Both the position numbers and the translations under genes were made by a program. Source: QAMX01 sp964515055 (lineage in GTDB: Bacteria; Bacillota; Clostridia; Oscillospirales; QAMX01). From it: DNA of 50,884 bases. Under the pieces are notes generated by a model. The model saw only the letters and a list, made by a program, of their open reading frames with translations. It did no database searches and had not been told where the DNA came from. Location of the stretch: contig CAZEUG010000011.1 of assembly GCA_964515055.1 (NCBI GenBank), positions 1 to 50,884 of the forward strand, in the 5' to 3' direction. Shown piece after piece: positions 1 to 7,346 of this stretch (its first letter is position 1; every line of letters starts with the position of its first letter).

Positions 1-384
1 ACTTGACATGAGATGGTCGGATTTACGAAGGTTGAGAATATTTTCTCCTTACACTTTCTAATGGAAACGAGGAGAGTGTTTTTGCGAAAAATCTGAAAAC
101 TTTTTTGGAGAATTTTCCTTTCCTCACTTTCCACCGGACATGAAAAGTGCGTTTGGTCCCCAATTTTTGATTTTTTCTTCCCTTTATTTCTCTTTGAAGA
201 TGGGTGGAGCGTTTTGGCGAATACATCATATTTTTATATGGAATTTCTGCCGCTCTCACTTACATAGGGAAAATGTCAACCCTCACTACCCACTGGAGGT
301 GTGGTCTGCGTTTGAACAGAAAATCCGAAATTTTCTTTTCATAGACCCATCTGGACAGAAATCCGTGTTTTGGCCGAAATAAAA
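1..384. other. AT-rich stretch without a recognised gene
   Basis: No open frame here has a convincing ribosome site or protein-like composition. The few short frames of 62-80 residues on both strands are low-complexity readings of A/T-rich DNA. It may be the intergenic edge of the defence island or the decayed end of an earlier gene. I recognise no repeat or RNA in it. Confidence 0.5.
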
Positions 385-422
385 AGCAGCCATTTCCAGA
401 AAATTTCTGTGAAATGGCTGCT
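385..422. terminator. Near-perfect long palindrome, probable terminator upstream of the defence operon
   Basis: AGCAGCCATTTC at 385-396 pairs with GAAATGGCTGCT at 411-422, and the loop itself folds as CAGAAA/TTTCTG, giving an almost uninterrupted hairpin. It lies just before the promoter at 428 and would insulate the operon from upstream reading. There is no clear U-tract on the + strand; on the minus strand it is followed by a T-rich stretch. Confidence 0.5.
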
Positions 423-427
423 CGATA

Positions 428-456
428 TTGAAAAGTTCACATCTGTGTGATATAAT
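428..456 (+). promoter_or_regulatory. Sigma-A type promoter of the defence operon
   Basis: TTGAAA at 428-433, a 17-base spacer, and a perfect TATAAT at 451-456. It lies 33 bases before the start codon of the XRE regulator. No other clear promoter was seen before 6.5 kb, so the seven downstream genes probably depend on it. Confidence 0.75.
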
Positions 457-459
457 AAT

Positions 460-488
460 GTTATAACTTTGCAAGTCGGAGGTATAAC
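460..488 (+). promoter_or_regulatory. Candidate operator for the XRE regulator
   Basis: A perfect palindrome GTTATAAC at 460-467 covers the expected transcription start, and a second near copy GGTATAAC at 481-488 sits between the ribosome site (CGGAGG, 477-482) and the ATG at 489. Paired symmetric boxes next to the promoter are typical of autoregulating controller proteins in restriction-modification operons. That the XRE protein binds here is inference. Confidence 0.45.
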
Positions 489-698
489 ATGATTTTCGCT
501 GAGAAGATAAAGCAAATCCGTCAGCAGCGTTTCTTGAGTCAAGAAGCTTTTGCTAAGGAACTTGGTGTTTCGTTTGCTACAGTGAATAGATGGGAATCCG
601 GGAAAACCAAGCCTACATATAAAACTATGAAATTAATAGACGACTATTGCCGTAGCAACAATATTGACTTCGATGTTACGAAAGAAGTCTCAGTATAA
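489..698 (+). CDS. Small XRE-family HTH regulator (controller-protein-like)
   Basis: A 69-residue protein that is almost entirely one XRE/Cro-type helix-turn-helix; the recognition region LSQEAFAKELGVSFATVNRW spans roughly residues 15-34. There is no sensor or effector domain. The start is set by CGGAGG six bases before the ATG. It is the first gene of the defence operon and ends 11 bases before the first methyltransferase. Its size and place match controller (C) proteins that time methylase and nuclease expression, although classical C genes usually sit directly before the nuclease and here the methylases come first. Autoregulation through the GTTATAAC boxes is inferred. The HTH call is firm, the controller role moderate. 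Confidence 0.85.
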   Translation: MIFAEKIKQIRQQRFLSQEAFAKELGVSFATVNRWESGKTKPTYKTMKLIDDYCRSNNIDFDVTKEVSV

Positions 699-709
699 GG
701 GGGGACATT

Positions 710-1645
710 ATGAGAATTATCTCTCTCTTTAGTGGTGCTGGCGGATTGGATTTAGGATTGATTCAAGCCGGCAATACAGTTATTTGGGCCAATGACATTG
801 ATAAAGATGCCGTTGCTACATACCGAGAAAATATTGGTGACCACATCGTATGTGATGATATTAAGAATATTGATATTACCACACTCCCTGATGCCGATGT
901 TGTTGTCGGCGGATTTCCGTGCCAGGGTTTTTCGCTTGCAAACAGAATGAGAACGCTGGAAGATGATCGCAACCAGCTTTATCGTTTTTTCTATAACACA
1001 ATCAAAATCAAACAGCCCAAATTCTTTATCGCCGAAAATGTCAAAGGCATCTTGAGTCTGGGAAAAGGTGAGGCAATTAAGCAGATTGTTGCTGATTTTG
1101 AAGATGCAGGATATATTACCTCTGTAACACTTGTTAATATGGCAAATTACGGAGTTCCTCAGACTCGTCAGCGTGTGATTATCATCGGACAACGTAAGGA
1201 TTTGGGCGATACTTTGATTTTCCGTTTCCCACAGCATACCCATGCCAAAAATGGGGATTTGCCTCGTTGGGTTTCCATCAAAGAGGCCATCGATCATTTC
1301 CCCGATCCGGATACAGAGAACAATGTAGTCAATCATACATACTCTGCGTACAAGGTTGAATATCGTAATTTTACCGGTCACCGCCAAACTGATCCGGATA
1401 AGCCTTCTCCGACTGTTCTTGCGAGAGGAAACGGAAAAGGCGGTGTGTGTGCAATCCCCCATTACAATGGAAAGCGGCGTCTCTCCATCAGAGAAAGTGC
1501 AAGCGTACAGACTTTTCCTGAAACATTCCATTTTGTCGGTACGATGAATTCTTGCTATAGACAAATTGGCAATGCAGTTCCCGTGAAGTTTGCAGCGCTG
1601 CTGGGCACAGAACTTATGCGTATAGAGAGAGAAGAATTAGTATGA
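710..1645 (+). CDS. DNA (cytosine-5) methyltransferase, first of a tandem pair
   Basis: A 311-residue C5-cytosine methylase that would transfer a methyl group from S-adenosylmethionine to cytosine in a specific site. Motif I is SLFSGAGGLDLG near the N-terminus, motif IV PCQGFS with catalytic Cys71, motif VI ENV at 109-111, motif VIII QTRQR at 151-155, and motif X YRQIGNAVP near the C-terminus. The region between motifs VIII and X, which holds the target recognition domain, is short. AAGGGGGG lies just before the ATG. The stop overlaps the next start by four bases (ATGA), so the two methylases are translationally coupled. Specificity cannot be read from sequence. Base composition is lower in G+C than in the housekeeping genes of the window, suggesting horizontal transfer. 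Confidence 0.95.
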   Translation: MRIISLFSGAGGLDLGLIQAGNTVIWANDIDKDAVATYRENIGDHIVCDDIKNIDITTLPDADVVVGGFPCQGFSLANRMRTLEDDRNQLYRFFYNTIKIKQPKFFIAENVKGILSLGKGEAIKQIVADFEDAGYITSVTLVNMANYGVPQTRQRVIIIGQRKDLGDTLIFRFPQHTHAKNGDLPRWVSIKEAIDHFPDPDTENNVVNHTYSAYKVEYRNFTGHRQTDPDKPSPTVLARGNGKGGVCAIPHYNGKRRLSIRESASVQTFPETFHFVGTMNSCYRQIGNAVPVKFAALLGTELMRIEREELV

Positions 1646-2568
1646 AAGTAGTATCTTTATTTAGTGGCGCTGGTGGACTGGATCTTGGATTCAAAATGGC
1701 CGGTCATAATATTATCTGGGCAAATGACCTCTATGGCGATGCTGTTGAAACTTACCGCCACAATATTGGGAACCATGTGGTCTGCGAAGATATTGCAAAG
1801 GTCTCTGTGGATGATGTTCCAGACTGTGACATTATTATCGGAGGATTTCCCTGCCAGGGTTTCTCTGTTGCAAACACCAAACGCCATGAGGATGATGAGC
1901 GCAACGCTTTATATAAACAGCTAATCCGAATCATTGATGCCAAAAGACCGAAGTTTTTCTTGGCCGAAAATGTCAAGGGTCTGACCAATCTTGCAAAAGG
2001 AAAAGTGTTTCAGATGATTCTACAGGATTTTACTGACCTTGGTTATAAGGTAACATCTAAGGTGCTGAACGCTGCTGATTATGGTGTTCCCCAGACACGG
2101 CAGAGAGTTATCATTGTAGGTGTGCGTAATGATTTGGATTTTGCTTATGAATTCCCTGTACCTACTCATGACCGTAAGGCAGCGAATGGTTTATTGCCTT
2201 GGGTTACAGTCACACAGGCACTGGAAAACATTCCTGATCCAGATCTTCCGAATGATCTTCCCAACCATGTATACTCCAAATATAAGCTGAATTTCAACGG
2301 TTACATCGGTCACCGAGCGTTAAATCCCGATTTGCCAGCACCTACGGTCACCGCCAGAGGTGATAATCGAGGCGGCGTGGTTATTTTGCCCCATCCCAAT
2401 GGGCAGCGCAGAATGTCTTGCAGAGAACTTGCTGCTATCCAAAGTTTTCCGTTGGATTTTGCGTTCAGCGGAAATAACTCTTCTGTTTACCGTCAGATTG
2501 GCAACGCTGTCCCGCCATTGTTAGGTCGTGCTGTTGCCTCCCAGTTTAATGCATATAGAGAGAGGTGA
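1642..2568 (+). CDS. DNA (cytosine-5) methyltransferase, second of a tandem pair
   Basis: A 308-residue paralogue of the preceding enzyme. Motif I (SLFSGAGGLDLG), catalytic PCQGFS with Cys71, ENV at 109-111 and QTRQR at 151-155 fall at exactly the same residue numbers as in the first copy, and YRQIGNAVP closes the protein. The post-VIII regions are also alike, both with NHxYSxYK followed by a GHR, but they differ at many positions. Two m5C methylases per system is the usual arrangement when the recognition site is asymmetric and each strand needs its own enzyme; that is the likeliest reading, with duplication and divergence as its origin. The four-base overlap with the first methylase and four-base gap to the HNH gene indicate one transcript. 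Confidence 0.95.
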   Translation: MKVVSLFSGAGGLDLGFKMAGHNIIWANDLYGDAVETYRHNIGNHVVCEDIAKVSVDDVPDCDIIIGGFPCQGFSVANTKRHEDDERNALYKQLIRIIDAKRPKFFLAENVKGLTNLAKGKVFQMILQDFTDLGYKVTSKVLNAADYGVPQTRQRVIIVGVRNDLDFAYEFPVPTHDRKAANGLLPWVTVTQALENIPDPDLPNDLPNHVYSKYKLNFNGYIGHRALNPDLPAPTVTARGDNRGGVVILPHPNGQRRMSCRELAAIQSFPLDFAFSGNNSSVYRQIGNAVPPLLGRAVASQFNAYRER

Positions 2569-2572
2569 CTCT

Positions 2573-3829
2573 ATGCTGCCGAAGAATTATATTCCAGCAA
2601 AGCCCTTTCCTGATTTCAAATGGAAGTGGGCCAGCCTTCAGTGTACGGAAGGTCTCAACGACCCAGTTGTATTGCTTGGCGTTCTGTTCCGTATGAGAAA
2701 GCTGGAGTCCTCCGGTGTCAAATACAGTTCCCTGGAATTTGCAAAGGAACTGATTGAACTATCTGAGGATATCAAGGGCACAAACATCGGTGTTGATCTG
2801 GCACGTAGAACCGGTGACCGTAACCTCATTCGCAACTCTGGCCAGTATTGGCGCGCTGTTGGTTTGCTTGAGCCTGGTGATCGTTCTGGTCAGATTAGAC
2901 TGACAGACTTCGGTAGAAGAGTGGCAGATCACGATGTTTCTCAGACTGAGTTTGCTGCAATTACAGTGCAGACATTCCATTTGCCCAACCCTCATGTACA
3001 AAGCACAGATGAATGTAGGCGTTGGCTTGATCATGGGATCATGCTCCATCCGCTTCGTCTCCTACTGGAAATTCTTTGTGAACTGAACAATTTGGGACAG
3101 GGCTATATTACAACTGAGGAACTAACCCGGATTGTCATTCCACTGTCCGGATCTAAAGCCGAACTGCAGGACTATGTTAATTTTATTATCTGGTTTCGAT
3201 CTGGTGAAATTTCTCTGATTGGATGGCCCAACTGTTGCTTGGGTGCCAATGATATGAGAATCGCCCGTGAATACCTTCTGTTTTTGAACAATTATGGCTA
3301 TGTAAACTGCTCTTTCTTGGACAACAGGCTGGCGGAGAAGTACCATCTGAACATTCTGATTCTGGAAGAAATCCAAGAACTGATCAAAACCAAGACTAAG
3401 GACGAATCTCTTTCTCAGGCACTCATTGCAATTAGAGGTACGGAAGTAGCCTCTGAAGTGGAAAGAAAGCGTGTACGGTCTTTCCAAACTACCCGCCCGA
3501 ACCAAGCTGCATTCAGAAAAGAAGTCCTCAAAGCTTGCCAGCGTTGCGTGATTACCAATGTCACCATGCCAGAAATTTTGGAGGCAGCGCATATCAAGCC
3601 ATTCAAATACAACGGCGAGGATACTATAGCGAATGGTTTTGCAATGCGTACCGACATTCATACCCTGTTTGATGCCGGCCATCTTCGGATTTCTGTTGAT
3701 GGTGTTGTGGAACTGTCTACCAGAGCCCGTATGGACTATGGCGCAACCATTCCACCCCGGATTGTTATTCCCGATTTCATTAACAAAGATTTCTTGCGAT
3801 GGCGTTGGGATAACTACAATGGTATGTAA
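2573..3829 (+). CDS. HNH endonuclease, probable restriction enzyme of the methylase pair
   Basis: A 418-residue protein whose C-terminal part carries an HNH_2-type nuclease domain: a CQRC pair near residue 321, then LEAAHIKPF, NGFAM and DIHTLFDAGHLRIS, giving the His-Asn-His metal and catalytic set. The first 300 residues look helical and contain a winged-helix-like stretch (LIRNSGQYW and GQIRLTDFGRRVAD), plausibly for DNA recognition; I do not recognise the subfamily. An upstream in-frame ATG at 2528 lies inside the second methylase and has no ribosome site; ATG 2573 follows GAGAGGTG with good spacing. Its position right after two cytosine methylases makes it the best candidate for the cognate type II restriction nuclease. 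The site is unknown. Confidence 0.85.
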   Translation: MLPKNYIPAKPFPDFKWKWASLQCTEGLNDPVVLLGVLFRMRKLESSGVKYSSLEFAKELIELSEDIKGTNIGVDLARRTGDRNLIRNSGQYWRAVGLLEPGDRSGQIRLTDFGRRVADHDVSQTEFAAITVQTFHLPNPHVQSTDECRRWLDHGIMLHPLRLLLEILCELNNLGQGYITTEELTRIVIPLSGSKAELQDYVNFIIWFRSGEISLIGWPNCCLGANDMRIAREYLLFLNNYGYVNCSFLDNRLAEKYHLNILILEEIQELIKTKTKDESLSQALIAIRGTEVASEVERKRVRSFQTTRPNQAAFRKEVLKACQRCVITNVTMPEILEAAHIKPFKYNGEDTIANGFAMRTDIHTLFDAGHLRISVDGVVELSTRARMDYGATIPPRIVIPDFINKDFLRWRWDNYNGM

Positions 3830-3857
3830 GTATTTCTCTACATAAGGGGTCGTAATT

Positions 3858-4742
3858 ATGGCAAAGAAAAAGAAGATTAAAAGTCCTACTCAGCTTGAGT
3901 TGGTTGAACCCACTTTTTCCGCATTGGTGGAATTGGGCGGCTCTGCTACAATAAGCGAAATATATGAGCGTGTTGTTGCAATGCTGAAGTTGCCCGACTC
4001 TGTTATCGATGAGCCGCACAAAGGAAATGCTTCCCAGCAGACAGAATTGGAGTATCAACTTGCATGGGCAAGAACACGGTTAAAAAACTACGGTGCCATC
4101 AGCAACAGCAAACGCGGTGTGTGGATGATTACTCCTGAATTTGCGGATAAAACAAGCATCTCCCGCAGTGACGTTACTGAACATATAAAAAGAACAAAGC
4201 TTGCCGGAAAAACGGATGCCGAAGCGGAAAAAATTTTGAACGATGGCAATCCAACAGATGATGGCATTGATGCTCCGGAAGAGTTGGAACCATGGAAAAC
4301 CGAACTGGCGGATACGCTACATAATATGAATCCGTATGCATTTGAGCGACTTGCTATGCTTCTGCTGAGAGAGTGTGGTTTCTCCCAAGTACGGGTAACC
4401 AAGAAATCTGGTGATGGTGGCATTGACGGCACCGGAAAATTACGCATCAATGGAATTTTCAGTTTTAATGTTGCCTTTCAGTGCAAGCGCTATACCGGAA
4501 GCGTTTCTGCCGGAGATATCAGTGATTTCCGCGGATCACTGACGACCGATATTGAAAAGGGCATCTTCATTACCACAGGCACCTTCACCCGTGCTGCACG
4601 TGAAGAAGCATCCAATGCCGGAAAGCAGCAAATCGACCTGATTGATGGTACAGAATTCATCGGAAAGTTGATTGAATATCGCCTCGGTGTCACAGAGAAA
4701 ACCATATATGAGGTGGATAAGGCTTTCTTTGAGAAGGTATAG
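3858..4742 (+). CDS. Mrr-family restriction endonuclease
   Basis: A 294-residue protein of Mrr architecture: an N-terminal winged-helix domain (about residues 12-95, including the LAWARTRLKNYGAI stretch) and a C-terminal PD-(D/E)xK nuclease domain (about 155-275). The catalytic set is visible as FERL near 162, SGDGGIDG with Asp186 and Asp190, and QCKRY with Gln208 and Lys210. Characterised Mrr enzymes are type IV and cut methylated DNA, but Mrr-fold domains also occur in type II and other defence systems. AAGGGG precedes the ATG. It lies between the HNH nuclease and the Kiwa-like pair on the same strand with short gaps. A methyl-dependent nuclease beside two cytosine methylases would be self-toxic unless its specificity differs, so its role is an open question. 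Confidence 0.9.
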   Translation: MAKKKKIKSPTQLELVEPTFSALVELGGSATISEIYERVVAMLKLPDSVIDEPHKGNASQQTELEYQLAWARTRLKNYGAISNSKRGVWMITPEFADKTSISRSDVTEHIKRTKLAGKTDAEAEKILNDGNPTDDGIDAPEELEPWKTELADTLHNMNPYAFERLAMLLLRECGFSQVRVTKKSGDGGIDGTGKLRINGIFSFNVAFQCKRYTGSVSAGDISDFRGSLTTDIEKGIFITTGTFTRAAREEASNAGKQQIDLIDGTEFIGKLIEYRLGVTEKTIYEVDKAFFEKV

Positions 4743-4757
4743 AAAGGAGGAGATAAA

Positions 4758-5690
4758 ATGTCCATTGAAGTATTAAAGTCTGCATTTGACAGCATTCTAC
4801 ACGGAACAGACTGGTCCCTGCAGTTGCTCCGTATTACCACATCAAAAAGGGATGGAACAAAATATGCCAGTAGACAGATTGTCTTGGATCCTGACGATCG
4901 TTTGGACACATTTGTACACGGTTTGGCAGAACGCTATCTGGGCACTGGAAAGGGTTCCTTGTCCAAGTATACATCTGTTATTGAATATGATGGAACAACC
5001 GATGGATTAACAATATACAAGCTGGATACGGGAAACCCTCTAATTTCAGAAGAATACGCAAGTTTTATAACTGCTATCGGGAATCCTGATGTTGAAGCGG
5101 ATTCCATGAGTTTCAAAAGTGCGTATGTGATTAAAGGCTCAACTTTCGTATGTGATGAAGATACCCCTGTTAAATTGGTATCTATGCAAAATCCCATAAC
5201 CACATTGAAACATAAATTTTCTCTTATTAGGGATAACGGAAAATTCAAAGAACTTGACAGCCAGGTTCTTTCGCTGCGTCCAACATTGGATATTGTTGTC
5301 ATTGGATCCACAGTCTATTTCCTTACCATGAATGGTGAAAATCTTTTTCACATGGAGCGAGCATATAAATCTGTTTGTCAAAGCACCATAAGTACAATAG
5401 AAACGGCAGATATGATTAGTGGCTTTGAAGTTTTTAAGTCGATCTCAACCACTGGACATAACCCCCGTCGTTTTGTAGCATTCAACAACGAACGTTTTGA
5501 AGCGTTAAAAAACGCAAAAACACGAAAGACTATGGCAAAACAATTCGGGATTCCTCTTGATGCAGACGGTAAGCTTGACGCTACAGTTGACGGAGCGGCC
5601 GATCGTATTGTTAAAGTGCTTTGTAACAAAGGAATGGTAGATCCTTTCAAAAAGGCTCCGGTAGAAGTCTCTGGTGCAAAGCCTTGGTAA
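4758..5690 (+). CDS. kwaB: KwaB-like protein (DUF4868) of a Kiwa anti-phage system
   Basis: A 310-residue soluble protein, close in length to known KwaB proteins. The pattern fits DUF4868: an N-terminal SLQLLRITTSKRDG region, a central LRPTLDIVVIGSTVYFL strand, and a C-terminal NPRRFVAFNNERFEALKNAK block leading to a terminal VEVSGAKPW. It has no signal peptide or membrane segment. An AAAGGAGGAG site sits eight bases before the ATG. The KwaA-like membrane gene follows after 12 bases. Published work describes KwaB as a DNA-associated effector working with membrane-embedded KwaA; transfer of that role here is by family and context. The family call comes from memory of the pattern, not a search. 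The order B then A is, as far as I recall, the reverse of the usual kwaA-kwaB. Confidence 0.75.
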   Translation: MSIEVLKSAFDSILHGTDWSLQLLRITTSKRDGTKYASRQIVLDPDDRLDTFVHGLAERYLGTGKGSLSKYTSVIEYDGTTDGLTIYKLDTGNPLISEEYASFITAIGNPDVEADSMSFKSAYVIKGSTFVCDEDTPVKLVSMQNPITTLKHKFSLIRDNGKFKELDSQVLSLRPTLDIVVIGSTVYFLTMNGENLFHMERAYKSVCQSTISTIETADMISGFEVFKSISTTGHNPRRFVAFNNERFEALKNAKTRKTMAKQFGIPLDADGKLDATVDGAADRIVKVLCNKGMVDPFKKAPVEVSGAKPW

Positions 5691-5702
5691 GGGTGATCTA
5701 AT

Positions 5703-6263
5703 ATGTCTATAATCGCTTGTCTTTGTATGTTCTTTCTTTCATTTGTTCCTTTATGGGTGTCAGTAATCGTGATGGATATCATAAGTATAGTGAGTAACAG
5801 CGAGAATCTTTATACTGAATGGATCAGCATAATTTTAATTGCTTTTCTCGGTGTTTTCTCATTGATTGTTTTACTGGTGTCATTAAATACGAGTAAGAGG
5901 GTAGGAATTCAAAAATATCGTATTATTGGTGTTAATGAAGAAAAAACAATTACTGCAGAATATCTACTCTCGTATATTTTGCCTTTGTTCGCATTTGACT
6001 TCACCGTTTGGAGCCAGATAGTCCTTTTCCTGATTTATTTTCTTACGCTTGGATATCTTTGTATTAAGCATAACCATTTGAGCGTGAACATTGTTCTTGA
6101 ACTGATGCACTATCGTTTTTATCGGTGTGAGCTTGTAGACGAGAATAAAGTGTCCATTTCCAAGTGTATTATTAGTAAGGAACAACTGATTAATCATAAA
6201 AATGACATCATTTCTGTCCGGCCACTCAATAACGAATTTTCACTTGATTTGCTGGATTGGTAG
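5703..6263 (+). CDS. kwaA: KwaA-like membrane protein of a Kiwa anti-phage system
   Basis: A 186-residue integral membrane protein with about four hydrophobic segments (near residues 4-25, 40-60, 86-98 and 103-120), the last two separated by a short FDFTVW turn. The motif TAEYLLSYILPLFAFD followed by NHLSVN and a YRFYRCEL strand fits the KwaA pattern, in which a short cytoplasmic tail follows the last helix. The residues after 145 form a soluble tail ending in SLDLLDW. The ribosome site AAGGGTG is a little far from the ATG, but coupling to the preceding kwaB-like gene (12-base gap) would help. In Kiwa the membrane partner is proposed to sense infection at the envelope. The protein is the last gene of the operon. 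Confidence 0.7.
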   Translation: MSIIACLCMFFLSFVPLWVSVIVMDIISIVSNSENLYTEWISIILIAFLGVFSLIVLLVSLNTSKRVGIQKYRIIGVNEEKTITAEYLLSYILPLFAFDFTVWSQIVLFLIYFLTLGYLCIKHNHLSVNIVLELMHYRFYRCELVDENKVSISKCIISKEQLINHKNDIISVRPLNNEFSLDLLDW

Positions 6264-6266
6264 ACT

Positions 6267-6313
6267 ATCTGCATAAGTATTAGTGCGTAACGATTGCCCC
6301 ACAGTATGCAGAT
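6267..6313. repeat. Inverted repeat just after the kwaA-like stop codon
   Basis: ATCTGCATA at 6267-6275 is repeated exactly in reverse complement at 6305-6313, with a 29-base loop. It begins three bases after the stop codon. The right arm continues as CAGATGTGAAC (6309-6319), the reverse complement of GTTCACATCTG at 435-445 in the operon promoter. Confidence 0.45.
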
Positions 6314-6371
6314 GTGAACCTACCGTTATAACTGGGTATCTTGTATCGACCATAGGGTGCAAACACAGATC

Positions 6372-6405
6372 GCCGCAGGCGTTGATCGCCTGCGGCATTT
6401 TTTTT
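6372..6405 (+). terminator. Rho-independent terminator of the defence operon
   Basis: GCCGCAGGCG at 6372-6381 and CGCCTGCGGC at 6387-6396 form a perfect ten-pair GC-rich stem with a TTGAT loop, followed by ATTTTTTTT. It marks the end of the island transcript. Confidence 0.9.
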
Positions 6406-6533
6406 GCTGTATCAAAAATCATCCTGCACCCCGTAAGCGCCGACTTTGGGCAGCCTGCAAGGGATGGCTGTTTTCCATGTAGCGATATTTGAAAAACACC
6501 CCAGCAAAAAATCAAAAATTTTCGTGAGGACTA

Positions 6534-6562
6534 TTGAAAATTTGCTCACTATCGTGTATACT
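6534..6562 (+). promoter_or_regulatory. Promoter of the TetR gene
   Basis: TTGAAA at 6534-6539, a 17-base spacer and TATACT at 6557-6562. It shows that an apparent TTG start at 6534 is not a start codon but the -35 box. Confidence 0.7.
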
Positions 6563-6593
6563 TGATATAGAACCCAAAACGCAGCAAGGGGTG

Positions 6594-7301
6594 ATGCAGT
6601 TGGCAACGAGACGAACCAGCCTGCCGACCAAAAATCATGTGCTGGCGGTCAGCGCAAAGCTGCTGCTCGCACAGGGCTATCGCAACACAACCATCAAGGA
6701 AATCGCCGAAGCCGCGGATGTTTCGGTCAGCAGCGTGCAGAACTTTTTCGGCAACAAGGAAGGGCTTCTGACCGAGCTGACACGGATGATGTTCGCCGGA
6801 CAGTTCGGCGCGGCGCGTCAGGCGGCCAAAGGGATACTGCCCCCAGTCTACATCTACGCCGCCGAAACCGCCATTCAGCTGACCATGACCGACCGGAACG
6901 AACACCTCCGCGAAATCTACACCGAGGCGTACACCCTGCCGGAAACGCTGGAAGTCATTCAACAGCACACGGCGGTCGAGCTGAAAACCATCTTCGGTGA
7001 TCGGTTCCCGGACGCCGAGGAAATCGACTTCTACGAAATGGAGATTGGCTCCGCAGCCCTGATGCGCGGCTACCTGTCGCGCCCCGGCGATATGCGCTTC
7101 CCACTCCACCGGAAGATCGATCGCTTCCTGACTGCCGCCCTTCGTGTCTATCGCGTCGCGGAGGAAGAAATCCAGCAGCTACTCGCATTTGTCCACAGCC
7201 TGGCACTGGAACAGCTTGCAGATGACGTGGTACGCCAGCTGTTCGCCACCATGGAAACCTATTACCAGGAAAATGTCCTGCGCCCGACCGCATCGGCGTA
7301 G
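6594..7301 (+). CDS. TetR/AcrR-family transcriptional regulator
   Basis: About 235 residues. The N-terminal TetR DNA-binding domain is clear: HVLAVSAKLLLAQGYRNTT, IKEIAEAADVSVSSVQNFFG and NKEGLLTEL give the three-helix unit with recognition helix VSVSSVQNFFG. The C-terminal 150 residues are a helical ligand-binding or dimerisation domain without recognisable specificity. Start choice: ATG 6594 lies downstream of AAGGGG (6586-6591) but the spacing is short; TTG 6600 has better spacing and would shorten the protein by two residues. It precedes the giant surface-protein gene by 107 bases with no clear promoter between, so the two may be co-transcribed and the regulator may control the surface protein. 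Two adjacent palindromes at 7321-7346 are candidate binding sites. The ligand is unknown. Confidence 0.9.
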   Translation: MQLATRRTSLPTKNHVLAVSAKLLLAQGYRNTTIKEIAEAADVSVSSVQNFFGNKEGLLTELTRMMFAGQFGAARQAAKGILPPVYIYAAETAIQLTMTDRNEHLREIYTEAYTLPETLEVIQQHTAVELKTIFGDRFPDAEEIDFYEMEIGSAALMRGYLSRPGDMRFPLHRKIDRFLTAALRVYRVAEEEIQQLLAFVHSLALEQLADDVVRQLFATMETYYQENVLRPTASA

Positions 7302-7320
7302 CGACAGACGTCAAAGCAGG

Positions 7321-7346
7321 GGAGCGCTCCCTTGCACAGGTGCAAG
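7321..7346. promoter_or_regulatory. Two adjacent perfect palindromes before the giant surface-protein gene
   Basis: GGAGCGCTCC at 7321-7330 is directly followed by CTTGCACAGGTGCAAG at 7331-7346; both are perfectly symmetric. No U-tract follows, so this is not a standard terminator. It may be an operator, for example for the TetR just upstream, or a structured 5' leader element. Confidence 0.4.

Noticed and set aside
489..698. Antitoxin of a toxin-antitoxin pair
   Set aside because: The neighbour is a DNA methylase and no small toxin-like frame adjoins; controller protein of the restriction operon fits better.
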